DNA of 64,000 nucleotides from Burkholderia sp. HI2500 (lineage in GTDB: Bacteria > Pseudomonadota > Gammaproteobacteria > Burkholderiales > Burkholderiaceae), in NCBI RefSeq assembly GCF_002223055.1, contig NZ_NKFL01000006.1, positions 496,001-560,000 on the forward strand, given 5' to 3'. A model generated the notes under the pieces. The model was not told the origin of the DNA, did not search any database, and saw only the letters and a list, made by a program, of their open reading frames with translations. A program made the position numbers and the translations under genes. How positions within the stretch are numbered: position 1 is the first letter of the stretch; each line of letters begins with the position of its first letter. This document shows, in pieces, positions 44,361-51,486 of the stretch.

Positions 44361-45364
44361 GCCGTGGCCCCGGTCACGCGCAGCACCGGCTCGAGCCACA
44401 GTTCACGGCTGAAATAGTCGACGGTCCGGCGCAGCCCTTCGTCGAGATCGATGCCCGGCCGCCAGCCGAGCTCGGCCGAGGCCACCGAGATGTCGGGCTT
44501 GCGCTGGTGCGGATCGTCGATCGGCAGCGGCCGGAACACGATCTCCGATGTCGAGCCCGTCATCGCGAGCACTTTCTCCGCGAGCTCGATCATCGTGAAT
44601 TCGCCGGGGTTGCCGATGTTGACCGGCGTGCCGACGTTGCGCTCGGCGCTCATCAGGCAGAAGAAGCCGTCGATCAGGTCGCTGGCGAAGCAGAACGAGC
44701 GCGTCTGCCGGCCGTCGCCGTAGATCTCGAGCGGCGCGCCGTTGAGCGCGCCGACGATGAAGTTCGACACGACGCGGCCGTCGCGCGGCGACATCCGCGG
44801 GCCGTAGGTGTTGAAGATGCGCGCGACACGCACGTCGACGCCGTGCGTGCGGTAGTAGTCGTAGCACAGCGCCTCGGCCGCGCGCTTGCCTTCGTCGTAG
44901 CACGCGCGCGGGCCGATCGTGTTCACGTTGCCGCGATAGGTTTCCGTTTGCGGATGCACGTCCGGGTCGCCGTAGATCTCGCTGGTCGACGCCTGGAATA
45001 CGCGTGCGCCCGTCTTGCGCGCGAGCATGAGGCAGTGGTTCATGCCGAGCACGTTGGTCATCATCGTATGGACGGGATCGATCTGGTAGGTGGGCGGCGA
45101 TGCCGCGCACGCGAGATTCCAGATCTCGTCCACCTGCAGTTGCGGCAGGCCGAGCGATACGTCGCCCTTCACGAATTCGAAGCGGCCGGACGCCTTCAGG
45201 TCGGCGACGTTGAGCTTGCGCCCCGTCAGCAGGCTGTCGATGCACGTGACGGACGCGCCCTCCATGACCAGGCGCTCGCATACGTAGCTGCCGAGAAAGC
45301 CGGCGCCGCCCGTCACCAGGACGCGCTGACCGGCGCGCGTCTCGAGCGCGACCCTGTCATTCAT
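44357..45364 (-). CDS. uxs: UDP-glucuronate decarboxylase (UDP-xylose synthase)
   Basis: The 335-residue NAD-dependent short-chain enzyme converts UDP-glucuronate to UDP-xylose. Its signatures are VLVTGGAGFLGSYVCERL, ACAASPPTYQIDP, and the catalytic YDEGKRAAEAL, plus RIFNTYGPRMSPRDGRVVSNF, which is typical of UXS enzymes. ATG 45364 lies within the stop region of a small upstream frame. It is the first large gene of the operon; with Ugd it forms a glucuronate-to-xylose route. Its presence beside galE points to a xylose- and galactose-containing exopolysaccharide. Confidence 0.95.
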   Translation of the reverse strand: MNDRVALETRAGQRVLVTGGAGFLGSYVCERLVMEGASVTCIDSLLTGRKLNVADLKASGRFEFVKGDVSLGLPQLQVDEIWNLACAASPPTYQIDPVHTMMTNVLGMNHCLMLARKTGARVFQASTSEIYGDPDVHPQTETYRGNVNTIGPRACYDEGKRAAEALCYDYYRTHGVDVRVARIFNTYGPRMSPRDGRVVSNFIVGALNGAPLEIYGDGRQTRSFCFASDLIDGFFCLMSAERNVGTPVNIGNPGEFTMIELAEKVLAMTGSTSEIVFRPLPIDDPHQRKPDISVASAELGWRPGIDLDEGLRRTVDYFSRELWLEPVLRVTGATA

Positions 45365-45581
45365 GGCTTTCTCCTTCGTCGAGCAGCTCGAGAAACCACA
45401 CGTCGATTTGCTCGACGGCGGTGCGCACGCGTTCCATCCCGCCGCACGGGTAGCGCTTCGGCAAGCGCCGGTTCGCATGGGCCGAGGTCGACGAAGCGCC
45501 GCGACAGGCGCTCCGGTTTCGTTGACTACCCCGTTGAAGCTTGAACGACGCGCACGTCGATCGATCGGTGGTGATCTTCAT
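45357..45581 (-). CDS. Small hypothetical protein coupled to the uxs gene
   Basis: The 74-residue frame starts at ATG 45581 behind GGGGAAAAGGCG and ends 8 bp inside uxs (ATGAATGA overlap). The last third (ERVRTAVEQIDVWFLELLDEGESHE in part, AVEQIDVWFLELLDEGE) has protein-like acidic helix character and GC-rich codons, while the first half is arginine/serine-rich. No family was recognised. It may be a genuine leader protein of the operon or a translational-coupling ORF. Confidence 0.45.
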   Translation of the reverse strand: MKITTDRSTCASFKLQRGSQRNRSACRGASSTSAHANRRLPKRYPCGGMERVRTAVEQIDVWFLELLDEGESHE

Positions 45582-46531
45582 CGCCTTTTCCCCGATTCGC
45601 TGATGGACGAGCAGGCCGCCGTTCGTGATCTTGTGCCTCGGCGTGCCGCTCGGTGAGAGCCGGAGATCAGGCAATCGGCATGCCATGAACGATGCCGTCG
45701 CGATGCGCACGGAACCGGCGGCGCGATTGCCGCGCGCTATGCGGGCTTCTGTTTCATGCATGTATCGTGGGGACAGAAAAGCGAGCGGGGAAATTGCCGG
45801 ATCGATGCGATTCGATACGACGAAACGCACGATAAATCAGGCTTTTGCGGGAATCGCGTCGTCAAAAAGGTGTTGAGTTTGAATGTTTCATCAATGAGAA
45901 ATGCGTGGATAACGGATTAAAAACGTTTCCCGAATGTGCCGCGAATCGAGTGATCCGGTGCGTGAAAGGCAGGGCGAATGAAAGTGAAAAAATGATGTGC
46001 GGGGTGACGGGGGCGAGATTTTTCATTTGTTTTAATTATTACGCCGCCGCGAAAGTTTTATTTTTTACGGTCGATTTCGGCCCGCGAGCGGCGTGTGATC
46101 CTGTCGGTATTTTCACGGATGAATCAAATCCGTCTCGGTCATCAGGGGAAACGCCTGTCGAAGACGTGCCGGAGGCTGCTCTGTCGGGCTTTCGGCGCGC
46201 GGTGTCGGGCGAATCGATTCTCGTTTCTGATGGCACGGGAAGGGGGCGTACCTGCCGCGCCCCCCGGTTTGCAGGCAGAAATGCCCGCGCCGCCGGCCTT
46301 GCGCGGCAGCCCGGTTCTCAAGTTTGAAACACTCGTTCATCTGGCCGCCCGGGCCGGGCCCGCGGGCCGGATTCGTCCGTCTAATCCGGCGATTGCGTCG
46401 CGACGCTCAACGATCGGGGCGGGCGTCAGACTGTTATTGCGATACATTCCTGAAACAAAAAATGTCATTCCCGGCGCTGCGGGCCGCTGTGGCGGGCATG
46501 TGACGAGCGCAATCTGCGGTGGAATATCGCG
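45582..46531. other. Large regulatory intergenic region of the matrix locus
   Basis: No gene is supported. Bases 45770-46080 are markedly A/T-rich for this genome and probably hold the minus-strand promoter of the polysaccharide operon. Nearer the right end are GCGTCGCGACGC, a 12-bp palindrome at 46395-46406, and ACATT/AATGT repeats at about 46443-46470. These are 70-140 bp upstream of the sigma-54 promoter, where enhancer sites for its activator would be expected. Open frames on both strands show no coding character. Confidence 0.5.
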
Positions 46532-46546
46532 TGGCACGCTGCTTGC
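46532..46546 (+). promoter_or_regulatory. Sigma-54 (RpoN) promoter, consensus match
   Basis: TGGCACGCTGCTTGC matches the -24/-12 consensus TGGCACG-N4-TTGC at every defined base, with GG and GC correctly spaced. Transcription would begin near 46558 towards the secreted-protein genes. A sigma-54 activator gene with a GAFTGA motif lies 5 kb downstream at 51487, consistent with dedicated control. Confidence 0.8.
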
Positions 46547-46633
46547 GGTAATGGACGCACCGGCGGGCGGCTGAAACGAAGTAACAAAGCGGTGGGGCGG
46601 CCAACTCGTCAATAAGCAGTCGGGGAAACGGCG

Positions 46634-46948
46634 ATGAAGACCATAAGTTGTAGATTGATCGGCGCGTACTTTGCGCATCAGTGGGGGAGTCGGAAAGGCC
46701 GGGGTGACGCTCGCGACGCTGTGCCAGCTTCGCGAGTCGTGCTGTCCCGGTTTCTTGCCCGCCGCGCGCTCCGCGTGCTGGCGCGGTTGTCGCGCCGCAC
46801 GGCAGTCGGGCGACAGCGGTACTCGCTCTCATTCAGTTCACCCGGATGGATCAGGCTGTTCGTGCCGGACAGCGTGATGCCGATTCGTCCTCGGCCATGC
46901 AGGGCCGCTTCGATCGCGCCTGGCCCATGCCGGCGCCGGCCGGATTAG
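46634..46948 (+). CDS. Doubtful short protein after the sigma-54 promoter
   Basis: A 104-residue frame starts at ATG 46634 about 75 bp after the predicted sigma-54 start, with GGGGAAACGGCG before it. The sequence is arginine-rich (RKGRGDARDAVPASRVV, then FLARRALRVLARLSRRTAVG) and resembles no family. Position is its main support; composition argues for an untranslated leader instead. Confidence 0.25.
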   Translation: MKTISCRLIGAYFAHQWGSRKGRGDARDAVPASRVVLSRFLARRALRVLARLSRRTAVGRQRYSLSFSSPGWIRLFVPDSVMPIRPRPCRAASIAPGPCRRRPD

Positions 46949-47454
46949 ATCGAACGCCTGTCGGCCGGATTATCCGGAAGACGCTTCTTCGATAGCTCAG
47001 GGAGAAGACACGCCACCTGGCTGCAACGCAGTCGTTTGTCGCTCGCGTAAAAGGTGTATTTCAAGCGGCGCTGCAATTTGCGGTGGTTAATGTATTCGCG
47101 AATTTTCGATTCCGGAAATGGGGTGTCGATTTATGGCATGCCGTCCGGCGGGGTATCGAATATCGCAAGCCGGAAAGAAGTGCGCATCGTTCCGGTCTGT
47201 CATGCAATGGTGTTTTCGATGCAAGGCCAATGTTCATAAAAATAATAGAAAACACCTACCAAAAAAATTTGGATAACCAAAAATCTCGAAGCTAAGCTTC
47301 GTCTGGCCAAAATCGCAAAAAAACGTGATTTAAAAGGCAACAGTATTTTATTGATTGGATAGTGATCCTTAATTTTTAGGATTGCTCAAGTCAGGAAGGT
47401 TGATGGCGTGCGATCTTCCTGATTCACTCCGTCCACGCCGTTTTGGAGTCGACC
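46949..47454 (+). other. A/T-rich leader before the secreted-protein genes
   Basis: No gene is present. The stretch turns A/T-rich from about 47060. It contains CCAAA-AAAA-TTTGG near 47259-47272, CGAAGC-TAA-GCTTCG at 47287-47301, ATCCT/AGGAT around 47365-47382, and TCAGGAAG (47391-47398) pairing with CTTCCTGA (47415-47422) just before the first gene. These could be operators for a closer promoter or stability elements in a long sigma-54 transcript. Confidence 0.4.
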
Positions 47455-47778
47455 ATGAAGAAGCTTCTGATTGCAGCAGCAGTTCTGGCGGTTTCGGGTG
47501 CAGCGTTCGCCGGCAGCGGCACGGTGTCGAGCAGCAATTCGTCGAGCGGCGGTTCGACGATGGCTGGCGTTGCAGGGTTCGGTCATTTCTCCGCGACCGA
47601 TTCCGGTTCGGCACTCGGTGCAGCCGGCGCACTGGCCGGCGGCCCGGGCAGCGGTTCGGTCTCGTACACGAACCACACCCAATCGTCGTCGGTTGGTGGC
47701 TTCGGCTTCGGTGGTGCACAAGCAGGCGGCACCAGCGGCGCGAATGCCGGCTCGATCGGCTGGACGTATCACCACTAA
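47455..47778 (+). CDS. Secreted glycine/serine-rich protein, 107 aa
   Basis: Start ATG 47455 follows a GGAG site. A classical signal peptide (MKKLLIAAAVLAVSGAAFAG) is followed by a low-complexity mature part: SSSNSSSGGSTMAGVAG, SGSALGAAGALAGGPGSGS, GGFGFGGAQAGGTSGANAG and a C-terminal IGWTYHH. It has no cysteine. Gly, Ser, Ala, Thr and Asn dominate, as in amyloid or silk-like matrix proteins, but the CsgA repeat (SX5QXGXGNXA) is absent. It is first of five exported-protein genes beneath the sigma-54 promoter. Function is unknown; a structural or adhesive surface role is inferred from composition and context. Confidence 0.75.
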   Translation: MKKLLIAAAVLAVSGAAFAGSGTVSSSNSSSGGSTMAGVAGFGHFSATDSGSALGAAGALAGGPGSGSVSYTNHTQSSSVGGFGFGGAQAGGTSGANAGSIGWTYHH

Positions 47779-47889
47779 GCCGCGACGCGTAGCGTTCGTC
47801 ATTGGCTGGCGGTACGGATGCCGGGTTCCGCTCGATGGGGGTTGACCCGGCTCCGCCACCGCCGAACACACTCACAGCAAGGAATTGCT

Positions 47890-48480
47890 ATGAAAGCCAA
47901 AGTCTTTTTAGCGACAGCGCTCACCGTCATTTCGTCCGCTGCGTTGGCAGCCGGATCGTCCACGACCAACCAGACGCAATCCGTTGCGGCGGGTGTTTCC
48001 GGTTCGGTGCTGGTCGGCTCCGGCAGCTATACCAGCAATTCGACTTCGACGGCCGGCGCGAATGCAGGCAGTACCGTGACACCCGCCGGTTCCGCCGGCA
48101 CGGCGTCCGCGTTTCACAACTCGACTTCGACAGCCAGCGGGTCGGGGACGAACGGAGGCGCGTTCGCGGCAGGCGGCGGTATCGGTGCCGCCGGATCGTT
48201 CGCTGGAAACAGCAAAACGAACGAGAACGCGAATGCGCTGTCGGGAGGGGTGACCGCCACGATCGTACTCGGCGCGAACCACTACACGGCTACGGGTGCG
48301 AACGACAACGGCAATGCCAATGCGGGTGCCGTGGGGCTGACGGGCAGTGGTGGGTCGGGCGCGATCGCGGGCTCGAATCACTACAACTCGTCGACCGTGT
48401 GGAGTACCGGCCCGGCCGGTTCGCCGTCCGCATCGGGCGGAAGCCAGGGCGACTCGAGCGCAACCGGGAGCAGTCATTAG
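47890..48480 (+). CDS. Secreted Gly/Ser/Thr/Asn-rich protein, 196 aa
   Basis: ATG 47890 opens MKAKVFLATALTVISSAALA, a signal peptide cleaved near LAAG. The mature chain repeats related motifs such as SGSYTSNSTSTAGANAGS, AFHNSTSTASGSGTNGG, GANHYTATGANDNGNANAG and GSNHYNSSTVWS; NHY recurs. Like its neighbour it is low-complexity and cysteine-free, and the two share Gly/Ser/Asn bias and a signal peptide, so they may be paralogous subunits or co-assembling matrix proteins. A weak CAAGGAATT ribosome site precedes it. No known domain was recognised. Confidence 0.75.
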   Translation: MKAKVFLATALTVISSAALAAGSSTTNQTQSVAAGVSGSVLVGSGSYTSNSTSTAGANAGSTVTPAGSAGTASAFHNSTSTASGSGTNGGAFAAGGGIGAAGSFAGNSKTNENANALSGGVTATIVLGANHYTATGANDNGNANAGAVGLTGSGGSGAIAGSNHYNSSTVWSTGPAGSPSASGGSQGDSSATGSSH

Positions 48481-48494
48481 TCAGGGGTGGGGGG

Positions 48495-48526
48495 GACCAG
48501 TTTCCCTGCGACGCTGGTCTCTTTTC
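48495..48526 (+). terminator. Weak terminator-like hairpin
   Basis: GACCAG at 48495-48500 pairs with CTGGTC at 48514-48519, followed by TCTTTTCC. The stem is short; it may attenuate rather than stop transcription into the next gene 28 bp away. Confidence 0.35.
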
Positions 48527-48553
48527 CGCATTGTTGTCACGTAAGGAGTTGGC

Positions 48554-48835
48554 ATGAAGCAGAACCTGATTGCCGCCGCTCTGATGCTCGCGTCTCTGAC
48601 GGCGTATGGCGCTGACCGTGCTGCCGATGGTGTGCAATCGAATTTGCAGACGTCAAACAACCCTGACCAGACAACCAAACCGTCAGAACAACAAACGCTT
48701 TCTTCGGGCAGTGCCATCGGCGGACCAGACGCCCAGCAGTGGCAGGGCATGTCGGCAGGCTCATGGTCCCAGCTGGGCAACGGCTGGAAGCAGTTCGGGG
48801 AAGCAGCGAAAACTGAAGGCATTCAGGGGAATTAG
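48554..48835 (+). CDS. Small exported protein, 93 aa
   Basis: ATG 48554 follows TAAGGAGTTGGC, a strong ribosome site. The signal peptide (MKQNLIAAALMLASLTAYGA) precedes a polar mature part: DGVQSNLQTSNNPDQTTKPS, then SAIGGPDAQQWQGMSAGSW and QLGNGWKQFGEAAKTEG. Glutamine and asparagine are frequent, and WQ/GW pairs recur near the end. It differs from the two Gly-rich proteins, so it could be an assembly, nucleator or chaperone component. No family was recognised. The next gene follows after 44 bp. Confidence 0.7.
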   Translation: MKQNLIAAALMLASLTAYGADRAADGVQSNLQTSNNPDQTTKPSEQQTLSSGSAIGGPDAQQWQGMSAGSWSQLGNGWKQFGEAAKTEGIQGN

Positions 48836-48879
48836 TACGGTTGCCTGGGTGGGAGGTCAAACCTCGTCCGGAGAGTGAA

Positions 48880-50634
48880 ATGAACAGCAACAGGATCAAG
48901 GTGGCATGTGCGGCGATGTTCGCGATGACCACGATCGGTGCCCAGGCACAAACCGCCGACTCGACGTCGAGCGCGCAGTCGTCGAGCGGCTCGACGGCGA
49001 TCAGCCAGGGCGGTGGCTCGAGCATGAACACGAACACCACGAGCTCGCGCGGCGGCAATGCCACCAGCTCCAGCGGGGTGCGCGGCAGCGGCAATTCGAC
49101 CGTGAATCTGAACGTGACGATGCCGTCCAGCACGAGCGGCGGCTCGGGCATCACGCCGCAGAGCACCAATTCGCTGCAGTCGTCCGGCGCGCCCGGCACC
49201 AACCCGTACAACACCCAGTCGTCGGAAAACGTCAATTACTCCGGGACGCAGACGATCAAGACGAACCCCTCGATCCAGGCGCCAGGCCTCACGACCACGC
49301 TGTCCGATACCTGCATGGGCTCGGTGAGCGTCGGTGTGTCGTTCCCCGGGTTCGGCGCGACGGGCGGCACGACGCTGGTCGACCAGGCCTGCGTGCGACG
49401 TCTCGATGCGCGTGAATTCCGTGCGATGGGCCTGACCGACGTGGCGCTCGCGCTGCTTTGCCAGAGCGACGCGAACCGGCGTGCGGTGGAGGCGACCGGG
49501 CACCTGTGCCCGGGCACGACCGCGCCGCTCGCCCGTTCGAACGTGGCGCCGAGCGTGGAAGCGACGGTCGCCGACGACGTGAAGTATCGCGATCCGATCG
49601 TGCGCGACCGCATGGGCTTGCCGCCGCTCGGCGCTGCCGCGCCGGCACCGGCGCAGCCCCGTCCGGTGGCGACGTCTTTCGTGCAGGCAGCACCCGTGTC
49701 GGTGCCGGTACCCGTGCCCGTGCCGTCGATGGCGCCGGTTGCCGCTGCGCCGGCTGCTGCAGCACCGGCTGTCGCAGCTGCTGCGCCGGCTGTTGCAGTA
49801 CCGGCTGCCGCGCCGGCAGTGGCAGCGCCTGCCGTTGCGGCCGCACCGGCCGTCGCGGCCCCCGCCGTTGCAGCCGCGGCGCCGGCCGTAGCCGCAGCAC
49901 CTGCGGTGGCTGCCGCACCTGCAGCGTCGGTCGTCCCGGCGGCTGCGATGGCTGCCGTGCCGGCTGCCGCCGTGATCGCCGCACCGGTAGTCGCGGACAA
50001 GGCATCGCAAGCGCCTGCCACACCGGTCGCCGACACGAAGGCACCCGAGCCGGTGCAGCCGGTCGCCGACAAGGCACCGGAACCTGCACCGGCAGTCGCC
50101 GACAAGGCACCGGAACCCGCACCGGCAGTCGCCGACAAGGCACCGGAACCCGCACCGGTGGTGGCCGACAAGGCCCCTGAACCTGCACCGACGGTCGCCG
50201 ACAAGGCCCCCGAGCCCGTGCAGCCCGTCGCCGACAAGGCGCCGGAGCCGATGCCGGCCGCGCCCGACAACGCAGCGCAGGCCGCTGCCGCGCCGGCTGC
50301 GGACACGACGCCGGCGGCTGCCGTCGTCGCGGCGCCCGCGGCTGAAGCCGCGATGCCCGCCCCGGCAGCCGATGCGAAGGCCGCCGAGCCGGCGCCGGTC
50401 GCCGCGGCAGCGCCCGCACCGGAAGCCGCGCAGCCTGCCGTAGCCGCGGCGCCTGCCGACATGCCGACCGCCGACGCGAAGGTGCCGGAAGCAGCGGCTG
50501 CGCAGCCCGCCGACATGCCCGCGTTGTCCGATCCGGCGCAAGCATTGCCGCCGGCTTCGGTCGACCAGCAGGCCGCCCCGGCTGCACCGGTCGTGCCGGC
50601 TCCGGCGGTCATCTCGACGAGCACGTCGTCGTAA
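48880..50634 (+). CDS. Exported Ser/Gly-rich protein with Cys module and Ala/Pro repeat stalk
   Basis: The 584-residue protein has a signal peptide (MNSNRIKVACAAMFAMTTIG, cleaved near AQAQ). A Ser/Gly/Thr-rich segment (about 20-140) is followed by a more ordered module with four cysteines (SDTCMGSVSVGVSFPGFGA, VDQACVRRLDAREFRAMG, ALLCQSDANRRA, HLCPGTT). From about 265 to the end there is an Ala/Pro-rich stalk, including six 11-residue VADKAPEPAPA-type repeats. This is the layout of a surface protein: a sticky or polymerising head, a disulphide-held core and an extended spacer. ATG 48880 has a GGAGAGTGAA site. No family was recognised. Confidence 0.78.
   Translation: MNSNRIKVACAAMFAMTTIGAQAQTADSTSSAQSSSGSTAISQGGGSSMNTNTTSSRGGNATSSSGVRGSGNSTVNLNVTMPSSTSGGSGITPQSTNSLQSSGAPGTNPYNTQSSENVNYSGTQTIKTNPSIQAPGLTTTLSDTCMGSVSVGVSFPGFGATGGTTLVDQACVRRLDAREFRAMGLTDVALALLCQSDANRRAVEATGHLCPGTTAPLARSNVAPSVEATVADDVKYRDPIVRDRMGLPPLGAAAPAPAQPRPVATSFVQAAPVSVPVPVPVPSMAPVAAAPAAAAPAVAAAAPAVAVPAAAPAVAAPAVAAAPAVAAPAVAAAAPAVAAAPAVAAAPAASVVPAAAMAAVPAAAVIAAPVVADKASQAPATPVADTKAPEPVQPVADKAPEPAPAVADKAPEPAPAVADKAPEPAPVVADKAPEPAPTVADKAPEPVQPVADKAPEPMPAAPDNAAQAAAAPAADTTPAAAVVAAPAAEAAMPAPAADAKAAEPAPVAAAAPAPEAAQPAVAAAPADMPTADAKVPEAAAAQPADMPALSDPAQALPPASVDQQAAPAAPVVPAPAVISTSTSS
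50062..50259 (+). repeat. Six tandem 33-bp repeats (11-residue Pro/Ala units)
   Basis: Six consecutive 33-bp units encode VADKAPEPAPA and close variants (PAPV, PAPT, PVQP, PMPA endings). They are in frame within the 48880-50634 gene and likely vary in number between strains, changing stalk length. Confidence 0.9.
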
Positions 50635-50723
50635 GCACGCGGGTCGGTTTCCCGTGTGACCGGAACACCGGCCGCACGGGAGACGTTCGACCCCGATGCC
50701 CGACGGTCGTTGCCTGTTTGACG

Positions 50724-50760
50724 GGTGTTGATCCCATCCCCGAGGTCAACACCTCTTTTT
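50724..50760 (+). terminator. Intrinsic terminator after the stalk-protein gene
   Basis: GGTGTTGA at 50724-50731 pairs exactly with TCAACACC at 50746-50753, followed by TCTTTTT. It separates the four upstream secreted-protein genes from the gene at 50791, 30 bp later, suggesting partial termination or a separate promoter. Confidence 0.75.
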
Positions 50761-50790
50761 GCCTGACGAGGATGCAAGGAGGCCTCAATC

Positions 50791-51375
50791 ATGAGGATCT
50801 TTTTGGTCGCTCTGTTGTTGTACAGCGCACAAGCCGCGGCGCAGTCGGTATTTCAGAACCCGGCGGTCTTCGTGATCCTGGGCGAGCAGACCGCCGCGAA
50901 CGCCGTGAGCGTTCAGCAGGCGCTGTCGACGCTCGGTCGCGCCGACAACACGGCATGCGCGCCGATGATGATGATCGGCGATCCGCAGATGATCTACATG
51001 ATGCCGGAGGAAGGTCACGCCCCGTCGTGGCAATCGCCGGTGTACGGCCGTGGCGCGCCGTTCGAAGCGCAGAAGGGGCCGACATCGACCGGCAAGACGG
51101 TCGGCGCGATGCAGCACGCCGAGGACATGCAGACGCAGCCATGGAGCGACGGCAGCGCGATCACGCAGAAGATCGCCGGCGAGTCGAGCGTGACGGCGGC
51201 GGATCGGGTGAGCGGGTGGCAGCGCAACGGGCTCGGCTCGATCGAGACGGCCCCTGCGACGGAAGTCACGGTGAACGGCAAGACCTACCGCGCCTATCGT
51301 GACGACCTCAACCGTTCCGCGAAGCCGGTCGTCGAGCCGCAGATCTACACGCAGCGCGTCGTGTTCTGCCGATAA
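50791..51375 (+). CDS. Exported hypothetical protein, 194 aa
   Basis: ATG 50791 follows a GGAGG site. A short signal peptide (MRIFLVALLLYSAQAAAQ) is followed by VFQNPAVFVILGEQTAANAV, a methionine-rich stretch with CAPMMMIGDPQMIYMMPEEG, and a C-terminal TEVTVNGKTYRAYRDDLNRS with a final RVVFCR. Two cysteines (in TACAP and near the end) could form a disulphide. It is more ordered than the preceding proteins and might be a periplasmic or outer-membrane assembly factor. No family was recognised. It lies 111 bp before the sigma-54 activator gene. Confidence 0.7.
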   Translation: MRIFLVALLLYSAQAAAQSVFQNPAVFVILGEQTAANAVSVQQALSTLGRADNTACAPMMMIGDPQMIYMMPEEGHAPSWQSPVYGRGAPFEAQKGPTSTGKTVGAMQHAEDMQTQPWSDGSAITQKIAGESSVTAADRVSGWQRNGLGSIETAPATEVTVNGKTYRAYRDDLNRSAKPVVEPQIYTQRVVFCR

Positions 51376-51486
51376 CGAAACGTCAATCCGAGGACGGCCC
51401 GGCGCCGCGCCGCGGGACCACGATGTCCCGCCCCGCGCGATCCGGCGACGGCCGTTTCGACCACCCATCCAAGCGACGAGGCCATC

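Noticed and set aside
45635..45650. Minus-strand sigma-54-like sequence (GGCACG-CCGA-GGC) for the polysaccharide operon
   Set aside because: GG and GC are one base too close and the TTGC element is missing, so it does not meet the -24/-12 spacing.
46095..46574. 159-codon plus-strand frame upstream of the sigma-54 promoter
   Set aside because: Composition is random-like, it has no ribosome site, and it crosses the promoter itself.
47455..48480. Curli (CsgA) homologues
   Set aside because: The proteins are Gly/Ser/Asn-rich and secreted but lack the SX5QXGXGNXA repeats, and no CsgB, E, F or G genes are present.
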